Shown piece after piece: positions 20,944 through 31,700 of a DNA stretch of 42,184 nucleotides. The notes below the pieces were generated by a model. That model made no database searches and was not told the DNA's origin. It was given only the letters and a program-made list of their open reading frames with translations. Position 1 is the first letter of the stretch. Every line of letters starts with the position of its first letter. A program made the position numbers and the translations under genes. The stretch comes from Pelargonium cotyledonis. Lineage: Eukaryota; Streptophyta; Magnoliopsida; Geraniales; Geraniaceae. The stretch covers positions 1 through 42,184 of the forward strand of contig JAYMTA010000095.1 in NCBI GenBank assembly GCA_036897625.1. The letters are read 5' to 3'.

Positions 20944-22631
20944 GGATAATGCTTGAATTAACCATTTGTCCTACTGACGACGATATCATACAGAGTAAGT
21001 TATTACTCGTTTAAAATTAGTATGTCAGTGTAAGAAGGAAACGTGTAATCTACAACAAAAATTCTCACATCATTTCATAATACAAACTTAAAAGACAAAT
21101 ACTCATTTTGTTCCAAAATAAGTGTCTTATTTTATTTTTAGAAATAATAGTATTCCTAGGCAAAAACTAACCAATTCAATGTAAACCAAACAAGGTGTTG
21201 CCTACCTATAGATATTAGATTAGGCAACAAGATGATATGGTTCATTGAAAAGGAACTATAAGAACAATTAGCTTGGAAATGTTCACTAGATAGGCAAAAT
21301 AAATCTGATAACTTTAGCTACTCAACAAAATAGCAGGCACTATGATTTTTACTAGATAACACACAACTCAAGTTTACATTTCCCACAACTTCACATAGTT
21401 TATATATCAATCTCTGGGTATAATAATTATTCTAAACATTCCTGCCTCTAACGACCAATCAGTATGCTGGCTTTGACCATATCCAGCTTTGGAAAAATGT
21501 TAGATATCCTCTGATAATTGCCTAATGGTAACATAGATGCCTTCAACATTGTAATAGATCCCGCTCAGAACATACTGCAAAACGCAACTGACATAAATCA
21601 GTCGAATCCAGAAAAACAGAGCTTGTTTTGTATCACTACTAAATAATTACGTTGATATCAACATTTACACAAATTGACACTGTTTTGCTAGTATGCAGAT
21701 GATAGAGGTGGGCTAATTGGTCGAATTTCGGGCAAAATGCTTTGTAGCTGTTGAAGTATACTGCAAATCAACATGCTTAAGCTATTAAACGGAGAGCGAA
21801 AATAATACATCAAACGATCTCAAACTACGCACACTTCAAACGAACATGTGCAGACCTGCTAAGGACACTGACCAAGAATTACATAGGAAAGCAACCACAC
21901 GGCCCATGACCAAACCAACTAAGATATCATGTCAAAGTTTAGTCCAACCAAAGCTTAGATTACTAAATAGAGAGCATAATAAGTATATCAAGGGTCCTCA
22001 AATTCCACATACTTCAGTACTGATATATGCATGTACTGTACATCCAAGCATAGAGTAAAATAGAAACCACTCCATGGATCATTCATGTTATAGTCCCTCC
22101 CAACCTTCGGTTGTCTAAAAAAAATTCAAGATTTCTTTTTTGAGATTTTTGTGCATAAATCTACAAGAGGTAGGGGAATGTACCACAAACAATGTGCAAT
22201 TCAGCACTTCTATATACATCCAAAGCATAACATACCATGTATCAGCTGCTCTACCTTTTTAGCTAATTGTTCAACTTTCAAGTTAAATGGTAGACATTTC
22301 ACCATCTGGTAGTGAGGATCAAAAGTTCCACATAGAAAGACAATGTATGAACTCAAAGAACACAAGCAATCTTCTTACATCAATTCCTCTATTTTACATC
22401 TCACAACGCAGAACTACATCCATAGACATGACTTCATGGCTAGTGGCAAGTAGCTAATATTGTTTCATTTCAATTTCACAATACTTAATTAAGTGCCTGA
22501 TCAACCTAAACTAGTGTAATTTAAATAATCAATACTAATAGAAGTTCATAATTACACAAAAAAACCTCAATGCAGAACTTACCATAGTTTGTCAAAGAAA
22601 AGTGACAAGTCATGCCCTCAAAACTCAACTT
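20944..22631. other. Spacer between TPR copies 3 and 4
   Basis: Apart from a degraded MITE end at about 21103-21150 (tactcattttgttccaaaataagtgtctt), I see only AT-rich sequence. The right end should hold the 3' untranslated region of copy 4, with a donor-like ctatg/gtaagtt at about 22580 on the minus strand. Confidence 0.5.
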
Positions 22632-23972
22632 TCACTCTTTTTTGTTCTCTGAAGCTATCATGCCCTCATTCTCATTTGTTCTGCTTTCTGCTGCTAGCTT
22701 TCCCTCTTCCTTGGCTTTTGCTAGTCGCTTTTGCTTATTCTTGCTTTTGGGCGGTAGCTTGGAAAGGTCCCTTACAAGTTTTTTCTCATCAAACTTGGCA
22801 AAATTGTTGTCCTCAGGTACAACTTGCCGAAACTTCTTGAACTGTTGCTCGGCTTCTTCTTTCATACCCAATGTAGCATGTATAACACCCTGCACATAGT
22901 AAGGTAGATAATCATTCGGATCATCCTCTTCCAGCTCTTGGAATACCTTCAAAGCATCATCAAAATGAAACCTCATAAACTCTATTTGTCCGAGCAACTG
23001 CTTAAACTCCCTAAAATCCCCCTGGCGGTTAGGGTTCTCCTGCAACACCTCCATTGCACTTTTCACTCTCTTGGACAAATCATCCAACCCATCACCTGCA
23101 TCATCTTCTAACAAAGCAAGAAGACCATGAAATGCTCTAATGCTAAGAGGGTCTTTCTCAATCATCTCTTCATATACTTTCTTGGCCAATTTTGTCTCCC
23201 CATTGTCCCTGAGTAATTTGGCTTTAAGGATTGGCCATCGGTCCACATCGGGTTGGAGCTCCATTAGACGTTGAAGGACTAGAACCGCTACCTCGTCGTT
23301 GTTCTCTTCCACACTGAGCTCCAAGAATGACTTAAGAGCGTCGACATCAGAGAAAGTATCGAGATCAAACTTGTCAGCAAACTCGCCTCGTGACATGTTG
23401 GCGTAGTCTCTGGTGGAGTGGTGCACCTTGCGAGGCTGTGTCAGGCCGTAAAGGTAATGGCTTAAGTTTCCACGGAAGAAAAAGAGCGAAACTATGGCGG
23501 CGATGCCCAATTCGAGAACTATAGGATCAAACATAAGCAGAAACTCCAGCCATCTGGGCATGCGCTTTTTGCCCTCTCTACGAAGAATCTCTTCCTCCTC
23601 TTCGACTGTTAATGGCAATCGAAGGTCTTGAAGATGTGGGTATACGCCGGTGGACGGAGACGAAGATGAGGGATTTGTGGGAAGTGGGTCTTCGCCGGAA
23701 GGTGAAGATGAGGGGCTTTGGGGAAGTGGGTCTTCGCCGGAAGGTGAAAGATCAGAGTTTTCAGGAAGTGGATCGGAGGAGGAAGACGGCGAAGCTCTGA
23801 CGGACTTCGATTTTGACGACGGCGATGGTGACACTGAATGCAAAGACTGTGGATAGAGTAGTGAGGTTCTGAATGAGAGAGAAGAGATGGGTCTGGGAAT
23901 TGACAAACGGTGACGTCTGAGAGAGAGGCGGAGAGGTAGATGATGAAATTGCAGACGAGAAAGAGACTCCAT
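22632..23972 (-). CDS. SLOW GREEN 1-like TPR protein, copy 4 (446 aa)
   Basis: Single-exon ORF, 446 residues, same start context as copy 2 (tctagaaATGGAGTCTC). The N-terminus is transit-like (1-60). Residues 69-107 are a Ser/Pro spacer with two copies of S-P-S-G-E-D-P-L-P. An acidic stretch, V-E-E-E-E-E (123-128), precedes a hydrophobic segment at about 149-167 (D-P-I-V-L-E-L-G-I-A-A-I-V-S-L-F-F-F). This replaces the L-L-K-T-x-C-x-A anchor of the other copies. TPR-like helices cover about 200-385: A-V-L-V-L-Q-R-L-M-E-L-Q-P-D, K-L-A-K-K-V-Y-E-E-M-I-E-K-D-P, F-D-D-A-L-K-V-F-Q-E-L-E-E-D-D-P-N-D, K-E-E-A-E-Q-Q-F-K-K-F. The Lys-rich tail (409-446) is unique. This is the most divergent copy. Confidence 0.82.
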   Translation of the reverse strand: MESLSRLQFHHLPLRLSLRRHRLSIPRPISSLSFRTSLLYPQSLHSVSPSPSSKSKSVRASPSSSSDPLPENSDLSPSGEDPLPQSPSSSPSGEDPLPTNPSSSSPSTGVYPHLQDLRLPLTVEEEEEILRREGKKRMPRWLEFLLMFDPIVLELGIAAIVSLFFFRGNLSHYLYGLTQPRKVHHSTRDYANMSRGEFADKFDLDTFSDVDALKSFLELSVEENNDEVAVLVLQRLMELQPDVDRWPILKAKLLRDNGETKLAKKVYEEMIEKDPLSIRAFHGLLALLEDDAGDGLDDLSKRVKSAMEVLQENPNRQGDFREFKQLLGQIEFMRFHFDDALKVFQELEEDDPNDYLPYYVQGVIHATLGMKEEAEQQFKKFRQVVPEDNNFAKFDEKKLVRDLSKLPPKSKNKQKRLAKAKEEGKLAAESRTNENEGMIASENKKE

Positions 23973-24280
23973 TTCTAGAGAGAGAGGTCACTCACTGACA
24001 CTGTCTAAAACCTCTGTGTCGTGTTTTTAGGTCTAAATTGGGAAATTGCAAAACCCGGAGAATAGACTGGAACGTCGACGTTTCATGAATTAATGTCAGT
24101 CATTTATGGGATAGAACTCAAATAAAACTAAAAACATAAACTACAAATTTATAAATGTTTTGTACCTTTGTCAATATCTTCCATATATTCGTTTTGCTCC
24201 TCAAAATTGATTTGCTTAGAGGTCATTTGTATCCATTCTCATCTTGGACATAAATAAGGTTACTTTGGTGTTGAAGAACT
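23973..24280. promoter_or_regulatory. Upstream region of TPR copy 4
   Basis: The sequence next to the start resembles that upstream of copy 2. Both have, on the plus strand, 'catttctagagagaga' at the start codon and 'ttaggtctra.tgggaaa.tgcaaa' 50-80 bp further. The promoters were therefore duplicated with the genes. No TATA box stands out. Confidence 0.5.
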
Positions 24281-24660
24281 CCCGAGACCGCTTCCAAAAA
24301 TGACAACCTTTGCACTAACAACGCTGCCCTCAGTTATCAATGATGATCATGTCGTTTGATCCTTAGTCTGTCTCTACACTACAAGGTTCAAGCCTGCAAC
24401 TCCGACGAAAGCACCCAACACCATGTAAAGTAGGTAATATTAGTTAGTTTCATTGGAATGTAGGGTATATAGATTTGGTGGTAGTGGAGGAAGGAACATA
24501 ATAAATACCTTTCTAGATACATTTGCTTAGCCAAAATAATAGACCTCAAAATGGGTACAATAACCATACTTGGGGATTAAAGTCGTCACAAAACTGGGCC
24601 TCTTTCTCTCATCGCTACTCCTTGTATGTAATAATTAAGTTAGCCCATAACACATTATTT
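24281..24660 (-). pseudogene. WAT1-related pseudogene fragment, exons 6-7 (left arm of inverted repeat)
   Basis: On the minus strand, about 24660-24509 corresponds to WAT1 exon 6: recognisable atgtgttatgggctaact, agagaaagaggccc and atggttattgt, with stops and at least one frameshift. About 24424-24300 corresponds to exon 7: V-L-G-A-F-V-G-V-A-G-L-N-L-V-V, then TAG where functional copies have Trp. The exon 7 acceptor is destroyed (ttacATGgtg instead of ttacaGGgtg). Exons 1-5 are absent. Confidence 0.75.
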
Positions 24661-25082
24661 CATGTGTGCATACATATTTCTATGGTTAAGAGATGTAATT
24701 GAGCGAGCTATATTTTGCCTTTGATTTGGACAAGTTTGTGGTTCTGATAGTTTTTGTTCTAATTTTGGAAAGATGCAACTTATTAGTGGTGAATTAAAGC
24801 TGATTTTCAATTGGTGGATATGGGATTTGATGATTTTGAGATTCTGGAAAACCATGCACAAGACAATTGGTACAATGCTGAGATTTGAGAACACATGATT
24901 CCCTAAACCTCAAATCCCATATATATGCACCAATGAAAATACAACTGAGATTCTTCAGTAATGAATGGAATCTTTCCAAGATTAAAACAAAAGCTATCAG
25001 AACCATAATCTAATTATCCAAATGTAGGCAAAATATTGCTCAATTATATCTATTAAACATCAGAATATGTATACATATGCAG

Positions 25083-25505
25083 AGCATAATGTGTTCTGGG
25101 CTAACTTATTATTACTTACAAGGAGTAATAATGAGAGAAAAAGGACCAGTTTTTGTGACGGCTTTAAGGCCCCTAAACATGGTTATTGTAGCCATCATGG
25201 GTTCAATCATTTTGGCTGAGCAAATGTACCTAGGAAGCTAGCTATTACGTTCCTTCCACCACTACCAAATCTACACCCTACAGCCAAAAGAAACTAACCT
25301 ACTACTAATTTACATGGTGCTGGTGCTGTGTTAACGTTCATAGTAGCAGACATGTAACTCTTAATTAGTGTGGGGTAAAGCAAAGGATGAAACGTCCTAA
25401 TCACCATCGAGTAGGTGAAGATTTAGTAATTTGTGGGAAATTAAGATGTTGCAGCTAACGCATGCATATGGTGGAGGAACTTCATCAGAAGAAAAGCTCA
25501 GCTAT
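25083..25505 (+). pseudogene. WAT1-related pseudogene fragment, exons 6-7 (right arm)
   Basis: Exon 6 at 25083-25237 is fully open: S-I-M-C-S-G-L-T-Y-Y-Y-L-Q-G-V-I-M-R-E-K, then F-V-T-A-L...M-V-I-V-A-I-M-G-S-I-I-L-A-E-Q-M-Y-L-G. It is 155 nt rather than 152 because of one extra Tyr codon. Its donor is lost (ggaag/ctagct in place of gtatat). Exon 7 starts at about 25316 and is full of stops, though gtgtggggtaaagcaaaggat is still clear and similarity to the intact gene's tail (ggtggaggaa...gaagaaaag) runs to about 25500. The acceptor has the same ttacATGgtg change as the left arm. No exons 1-5. Confidence 0.75.
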
Positions 25506-26636
25506 AGATACAATGTACTATATATCTTAACTATGCAATTGATAATTACATGATACAATCTGGTTATATATCAAGATATTGATAACACGAGAATTGACAT
25601 AATTGATTAAGATCTTGTTGTTACCACTTACATACATCTGAATCAGATTTGTATGCATATACTCTAGCAACCAAGCTCAACTCCAGTACTCCACCTCTCA
25701 TTTGTGTAAGTAAGTTGAAATCCACAACCATGAACTCTCTATTTATAGGAACAACCATGCAAGAAGATGTAAGCAAGCAATGTTTTCATGCCAAACCTAA
25801 CTTAATTACGTAGCCGTTTAAATTTAGGTGCTCTGTTTTCTTCTCTTTACACTCTCTTTTTGTCCTTCATCAACTAAATAAGTAGTTAAGTTGTTGCTAT
25901 CATGATTTCATTATTGGATGGATAAAAGATTTTCATGAGCTAACAGTATCACGCAATATTTTTTATTGCCAAACTTAAATCCAACTTTCTCTTTTTCTTC
26001 TTTAGTTTTTACCATTTTATAGAAAGAGTTTGGAATTGCTTATTTCAGGTTTCTCTAATTCTTATTTTTAGATGTTCCGTCTAACTCTTTCTTTTGTGTT
26101 TGTGATTTTTATAGATTCCCACATTGGATGAAGGAAATGGTAATCAATTTAATGTGCCAAATTTGAGTTTACATGTAACATTGAACTAGGACATGGAAAT
26201 CTGAGAGCCTAACCTTCGATTGTATCACAATTTGTTCGTTCCATCCAACACTTACGTACAATTTACTTGTTTATGTTTCTTTAGTTATAACGTTTGATAT
26301 TCTTATAGCTCTAATGTCTCAATTATTTTATGAATTCAAAGTTTGTTAAGAGAGAGAATTATTAGAAAGAAATTAACAAATTATGTTTTCTACTAAACAA
26401 TGTTAACATTGTGCATAACACTAAGTATTTTTTTCTAGTATCAGATTTTTTCTGTTAATGTATCATCAATTATTTTCAACTAAACATACGTAAAATTTCA
26501 CCAAGTAGACTGGGTTGTTGTTCACGTGATCATATTTATTCTGTGGATGATCTAGAAAGTAAGGTACAAATTCAAATAATGACCAAATAAGTCATTTTAT
26601 TTATTAAAAAACATTCTCATATCACGGGTTTGAAAT
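25506..26636. other. AT-rich spacer, no gene seen
   Basis: No recognisable coding segment, only AT-rich sequence between the WAT1 inverted repeat and the direct repeat at 26637. Confidence 0.5.
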
Positions 26637-26955
26637 ATCTTTGGGTGGGAAAGAAATGAGTTTAGTATCTTTTGTGTGGGAAAGGAATGAGTTTATAGGA
26701 GGAGGAAGAGGTGCTCTGTAATTTTACTACACCTTACTGTGTTTTTCCACTCTTTTTCTCCATTTATAAGAGAGCTAGCTAGCTTGGTCACCACATGACA
26801 CACACACAAATTTATTGCCAAATCCTCCCCTGCCTGCCACAAACTTGTTGTGGCTAAACTAAAATAGAAGAGTGATGTGTGATTGTAGAAAATGTAATGG
26901 GTCAATTTATGCATTTGAATAGGTTTGGAAATGAAACTTGATTCACTTTTGTTGT
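26637..26955. repeat. About 320-bp direct repeat, copy 1 (3' of WAT1 copy A)
   Basis: Very similar to 32142-32475 in the same orientation: atctttgggtggg...atttataagagagct...attgccaaatcctcccc...aaacttgttgtg...gattcacttttgttgta. It lies just beyond the 3' end of WAT1 copy A, as the second copy lies beyond the 3' end of copy B. It is therefore probably part of the duplicated unit. The 152-codon minus-strand frame at 26693-27151 is not a gene. Confidence 0.8.
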
Positions 26956-27247
26956 ACATAGTCATCTTTGAAATAAACAGCACACCCATTGCTAGTTTAC
27001 AACTCAACACACACTGATCATTGAGTTTACATAGCTTTTTCTCTCGATGTACTATTGTTTTTCCACTCTCTTTTCCCTTGTAGATGAGATAAGGAGCTCT
27101 CCATTTATAAGAGAGCTTGGTCACAAGAAGACACATAAGCCTCCTCCCCACATTTTCTTCATGTCAAACCTAGCTAACGTAACCATTTTAAGTGGCTCTA
27201 GCTAGCTCCTTAATTCATGTCGAAAATGGAATGGCGGTTGAGAGCTT

Positions 27248-29402
27248 TCAGTGAGTCGTTGGAGATGCTTCTTCATTTGTAGTCGATGGTGGTGAGGACG
27301 TCTGATCCTTGGCTTTACCCCAGACCACTAGGTACAAGCCTGCTACTATCACCACAGCCCCCAGCACCCTATAAATTAAGTAGTAAGGATTAGTTTATTT
27401 TTGCTGTAGATTTGGGGGAATTGAGAAACATAAAACATTAAAACATATTAGATACTCCCTCCGTCCCAAAATGAGTGTCTTGTTTCCATTTTTTGCAAAA
27501 ATTAAGAATTACAAGATACTTTAGTGTGTTTCTAATATAACGCTCACTTTCTCCACCTACACCCTAGCTATGTGCAGATTTGCCCATGTGCATAAGTGAT
27601 AAGGGTAATATAGGAAAAACACTAATATAATAGCATAAAAATAGAAACAATAAGACACTCATAATATAATAGCATAAAAATAGAAACAAGAAGACACTCA
27701 TTTTGGGACAAAAAATTTAGACAAACAAGACACTTATTTTGGGACGGAGGGAGTATATATATATACCTTCCCAAATACATTTTCTCTGCCAGAACAATGG
27801 ACCCAACGATGGCCACAATGACCATGTTTAGTGGGTAGAAAGCAGTCACATAAACCGGGCCTCTTTCTTTCATTATTACTCCTTGAAGGTAATAACTTAT
27901 CCCAGAACATGTTATGCCCTGCATGCATATATACAAATAGCTAGGTAAGCTTGTGCTTCTGATAGTTTTTGTTCTACTTCTGGAAATATGCAATTTATTA
28001 ATTAGTGGAGAATCAATCATTGGTAGATATTTGATGGGTTTTTAGATTTAGGAAAATCATGCATAAGACAATTCAAAACATGATGATGCTGTACATTTGA
28101 GTGAATGCTAAGATGCCTGTTTTTATGCAAGTCCATTTGATCTCCCTTTTCCCTTATCCTTAATTTGTGTGTGTTTTAAGTGAAATATTTTCTTACGCTG
28201 TACACGGCTGCAGTAATCTGGTATCCCAGTTTATTTCCCAAATTGTTGTTTTCCCCTTTTCTATTACAAGGGTAACAACAGCGCCCTCTATCGTACCTAG
28301 GAGGCAGATCAAAGTGGTGAGAGAGAGCTCAGCCGGATAAGTTTTTAGTGTTACTGCCTACAAAAAAAAAAAAAAATGTGAAGACAGAGGTTAGGCTAGG
28401 CTGTTACTTATGATAAAGACATATATAACATCTATAAATATGTGGTATAATAAATACGTACTTGCAGAATAACGAAAGCCGCCCAGCTGAAACAGCCAAT
28501 GGTGATCATCAGGGCTCCCTTAACAGGATTTTGAGCACCACTTGCTGCACAAGACTGTACATGACTTGTTTTACCTTTGGTCCAAAACATCTCAAGAATC
28601 GGACCTTTCACAAGTGTCATTATCATTGCTCCTGCAACTGTTGCTAAGGTGCCAAATATCTTAGCTTGTGTGCGAAGGCTTTTGAGTTGTAGCTTCTCAA
28701 GCCTAGACAGGAAATAGCAATTACTCTATTCAAATTCGTGTTTTTGAATTACTAGTATATGTGCAATGATTTGTCATGCGTTGTGCTGTGGCTGTGGCTG
28801 TGGCGCTACCTAAAAATGCAAGCCATTACAAAAGTAAGGGCAGGAAGAATATTGCTCATGGCAGCTGCAAATGTGGCTGTTGTGTACTTCATCCCAATAT
28901 AGTACAAGTTCTGGCCAATTACTGGCCTGTCAAGACAGAGAGAGATATATTATAAGTATGAATATATAAAGATGTTGATTGGTTAATTAGTTTAGGAATT
29001 TACTCTAATATGCTGAGCAGCAGAATCTTGGTGAAGATTGGAATGGTCATCTTTGGCCTTGTTTGTCTGTTAAACAATATATATAATAATTAATTAAGAG
29101 GAAGCTGTTAGCTAATTGTCATTTTTTTTTTTTACTTGCAGTAAAAGTTGGGGAAATGAATTAGCGAACGACCTGTCCACAATGACAGCAAAGGGTGCCA
29201 TGGCGACGGTGGCAACCGCATGTCGATAGACGGAAAGAACAAAAGTGTTCATTCCTTTATTCAGGGCTATCTTAGATAAAATATCCATCCCTGCAAAGCA
29301 TATTTGCAGAAACACTACCGCAAGGAGTGGCTTTAACTTCTTGAACCTGCAGGTTTTTTGGTTGCTGTTGCTCATGTTCTGGTTCTGGCCGTTGCTATTC
29401 AT
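27248..29402 (-). pseudogene. WAT1-related transporter, copy A, with a 1-nt deletion in exon 5
   Basis: Seven exons with good borders: 29402-29173, 29066-29004, 28926-28810, 28702-28462, 28357-28197, 27918-27767, 27368-27248. The protein is of the plant drug/metabolite exporter type (two EamA domains, about 10 membrane helices): A-G-M-D-I-L-S-K-I-A-L-N-K-G-M, Y-R-H-A-V-A-T-V-A-M-A-P-F-A, F-A-A-A-M-S-N-I-L-P-A, G-A-M-I-M-T-L-V-K-G-P. Exon 5 is 161 nt where copy B has 162. ttactgcagcc stands for ttactagcagc, so a base is missing at about 28212. In the altered frame a stop (TAA) follows three codons into the exon 6 junction, removing about a quarter of the protein, including much of the second EamA domain. 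Everything else is intact (361 codons if the base were present). So either a recent inactivation or a sequence error. Confidence 0.85.
27455..27753. mobile_element. Stowaway-type MITE in intron 6 of WAT1 copy A
   Basis: A 299-bp element with terminal inverted repeats of about 30 bp (ctccctccgtcccaaaatga... and its complement ...ttttgggacggagggag), flanked on both sides by TA. The ends and the TA duplication are those of Stowaway (Tc1/mariner) MITEs. It has no coding capacity. It explains why intron 6 is about 398 bp here against 86 bp in copy B, which lacks it. Confidence 0.9.
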
Positions 29403-29497
29403 ATTTTGGTTTTGGTTGAGGAGGAGGATATATGATACTACTAGCTTTTGGCTGCTACTGATGTTGAGGAGGATCGATAATGCCTGCAGAAAGTTTG

Positions 29498-29506
29498 TTT
29501 ATATAG
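29498..29506 (-). promoter_or_regulatory. TATA box of WAT1 copy A
   Basis: Minus strand CTATATAAA within actatataaacaaac, about 100 nt upstream of ATG 29402. The same block precedes copy B (35297-35305), so the core promoter was duplicated with the gene. Confidence 0.65.
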
Positions 29507-31296
29507 TATTGGAGAGAACTGATCGATCCCCCATATAGTAACAAATGGAACCACGTACCAAAAAAATCGACTGAGTAATCTTTGCGTGCGTGTTGTAATG
29601 GATGCATTGTAGTGGCTATCTTTGTGGGAGGGAGTTTAGGAGGAAGAGTTGCTCTGTACTTCAAACTCATACAAGATTTTTTTTTTCCGATAAACAACAT
29701 TAATTTCTGGATCATCCATAAAAAGATCATGTGAACACCAACCATTTCTACTTGGGGATGGGAGGACACACCCTTTTCATGAACTATTTAATTTCATTGA
29801 TTAGAATTGTAATTATCTATATATTTTTTATAGTTAATTTATATTTACTTATCATATTTTCATTCCGATTAAATTTACTCATCATATTTAATTAATTATA
29901 TATCTTCAAATTTCATAATAATCATATTTCACCGAGCTAACTCGTGACCCTATTTGCATACCTAGCTACGAACAAAACAAAACTCTAAAGACACGAATTG
30001 ATCCACAATCTCTAGTATGTCACCTATAATTAGTCCAAAGGTAATGAAATTCTAAGATTTCAATAACTTGCAACACATCAGACTCAACGATGAGCAAACC
30101 TCATCCTCACTCTACAACCCAACTTAACACCTCCTTAATGAATTGTGGACAACTATTTTGGAACATAGTTGTTTTGTATGATAATGCTGAAATTTTGTCT
30201 CATTATTCCATAACTTTTACCAATACAGATGTCTCCAATTTGTATATATGTTTGATGTTAGTGATTGTGCTGTTTTGTTAGTAAACCCGGAATTTGAATT
30301 GATCAACTGGGTATTTGAATTGGCCAGCCAATTGTATAAAGTGGATGACCGATTATATGAGTTGGTAGTCCAATAAAATGTTGTAGTTCACTAGTTTGTT
30401 GAATTGGTCAACCAACTAATATGAAAAATAGAATATTACTTTAACGGTGTTTTTTTTTTTTTTTTGTTTATTTCAACGTAGCTATAGATAACTATTAAGA
30501 ACAATCAAAGGTAATTATCAAACATAACCAAACTTTGAATTGTCAAAATAGGGATAGAACATCAAAAGACTCACATCCTACAAATTTTAGCCTAATGATC
30601 CACTCAATTTTATTCAGCTAAAATAGTTTCAAAACAAAAAAAAAAAATTAGCTAAACGAAAATCTGAAATTTCTGGAAAATCAACACAAATAATATATAT
30701 ATTCTTTGATATTATGGGCTCATAAAAATGTTTTATCAATCTAATAACATAATCATGATAGCCACAACTTAACTACTTACTCATGCCATCAATTATATTT
30801 TACTTTTTAATCTAATAGCATTATCTGATTTTTATTGAAATAAAATTTCTCCATTAATTTTAACCCATAAAATTGCAACCAACTACGTACCCGTTTTAAT
30901 CATAAAAAAATATAAATCGACTCATATTTTAATTTGATGCATGAAAGCCAATGGAGTAATCTTTGTGGGAAAGAGTTCAGGAGGAAGAGCTGCTCTGTAA
31001 TTTAAACTTGTGATCATAATATTTTTTGGATAAATAAATTGACAATAATTTGGAGCAAAGAACAATAATTTTTTGTTTTTCCTTTCTAGTCTTTGGTTTA
31101 TTAGTTTGTTAGTTTGGATTTCTCATTCAGTTGTGTCGCTTTATATTCGGTTTTCTCCTCATCGCCTTATTGTACATTTCCTTCTATGGAATAATATTAC
31201 TTTATTTCCGCTCAAAAAAAAATAAAGAACTTTACGTGCAATACCATAGTGATATTACTACTATATATTGCTAATTAGAGAAATAAAATAAAATCA
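29507..31296. other. WAT1 copy A upstream region and AT-rich spacer
   Basis: No gene is seen. A promoter-proximal phrase (ctatctttgtggga..gag.ttaggaggaagag.tgctctgta) at about 29617-29660 recurs at about 30970-31005. The first part of the direct repeats at 26637 and 32142 also resembles it, so pieces of the WAT1 upstream region were copied more than once. The rest is AT-rich. Confidence 0.5.
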
Positions 31297-31526
31297 TTAG
31301 GGCAGGATTTTGAACATTTCCACCACTTGCCTGTGGATGACTGGTGCAACGTACCAGCTAGTAGTCCAAATCATTTCAAGAATCGTCCCCTTCACGAGTG
31401 TCATTATCATGGCTCCTGCAACTGTTGTGTGAGAATGCTTTTGAGTTTTAGCTTCTCAACCCTATATATATTGGTCATTCCCATGTTTAGTGCGACCTTA
31501 GAGAGAATATCCATCTCTGCAAAACC
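31297..31526 (-). pseudogene. Rearranged WAT1 fragment: exon 4 joined to part of exon 1
   Basis: Minus strand: 31526 to about 31476 encodes exon 1 sequence (M-D-I-L-S-K-V-A-L-N-M-G-M-T-N). It then runs directly into exon 4 sequence (R-V-E-K-L-K-L-K-S) at about 31470-31297. Exons 2-3 are missing, and there is an internal deletion of about 30 bp relative to copy A. The protein order is kept but most of the gene is gone. Confidence 0.7.
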
Positions 31527-31600
31527 AAAAAAAAAACTGTTGGTTTTGGGTTTTGCAGGGATGGATATACTATCCAAGGTCGCGCTAAACATGAGAATCA
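31475..31600. repeat. Small inverted repeat of WAT1 exon 1
   Basis: The left arm (about 31476-31526) and right arm (about 31545-31600) are near-complements: gatatccatctctgcaaaacc against ggttttgcagggatggatat, then cgcgctaaacatg against catgtttagtgcg. They are separated by about 20 bp. The arrangement is head-to-head, as in the larger inverted repeat at 24.3-25.5 kb. Confidence 0.75.
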
Positions 31601-31700
31601 GCAATTACGTTGTTGTTGTGGTCGTTGTCGTTGTCTTTTGCCACCATTGTCGTCGCTCCCTTTGCAAATTGCAATCATTCTGGACAAGTTTGTTTCTCAT
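31545..31700 (+). pseudogene. WAT1 exon 1 fragment, plus strand
   Basis: Reads G-F-A-G-M-D-I-L-S-K-V-A-L-N-M-R-I-S-N-Y, then a GTT-rich stretch giving eight or more Val where functional copies have V-L-V-V-Y-R-H-A-V-A-T. The frame of the A-P-F-A part is shifted. No exon 2 follows. The 224-codon frame at 31327-32001 that runs through it joins unrelated pieces. Confidence 0.7.

Larger units (their letters stand above)
24281..25505. repeat. Head-to-head inverted repeat of WAT1 3' halves
   Basis: The left arm (24281 to about 24880, minus orientation) and right arm (about 24900-25505, plus orientation) carry the same intron 5, exon 6, intron 6 and exon 7 series in opposite directions. For example, 'ggttctgatagtttttgttctaattttggaa' at 24739 pairs with its reverse complement at about 24974-25005. 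The intron 6 phrase with 'ttccttcc.ccactacca' is on both sides. The arms are diverged (many point differences), and the centre is at about 24890. Confidence 0.75.

Noticed and set aside
20748..21014. 88-codon plus-strand frame
   Set aside because: It is produced by the 73-74-bp tandem repeat, whose unit is not a multiple of three throughout, so the repeated peptides are inconsistent.
26693..27151. 152-codon minus-strand open frame
   Set aside because: It overlaps the duplicated non-coding block, whose partner at 32142-32475 does not keep the frame.
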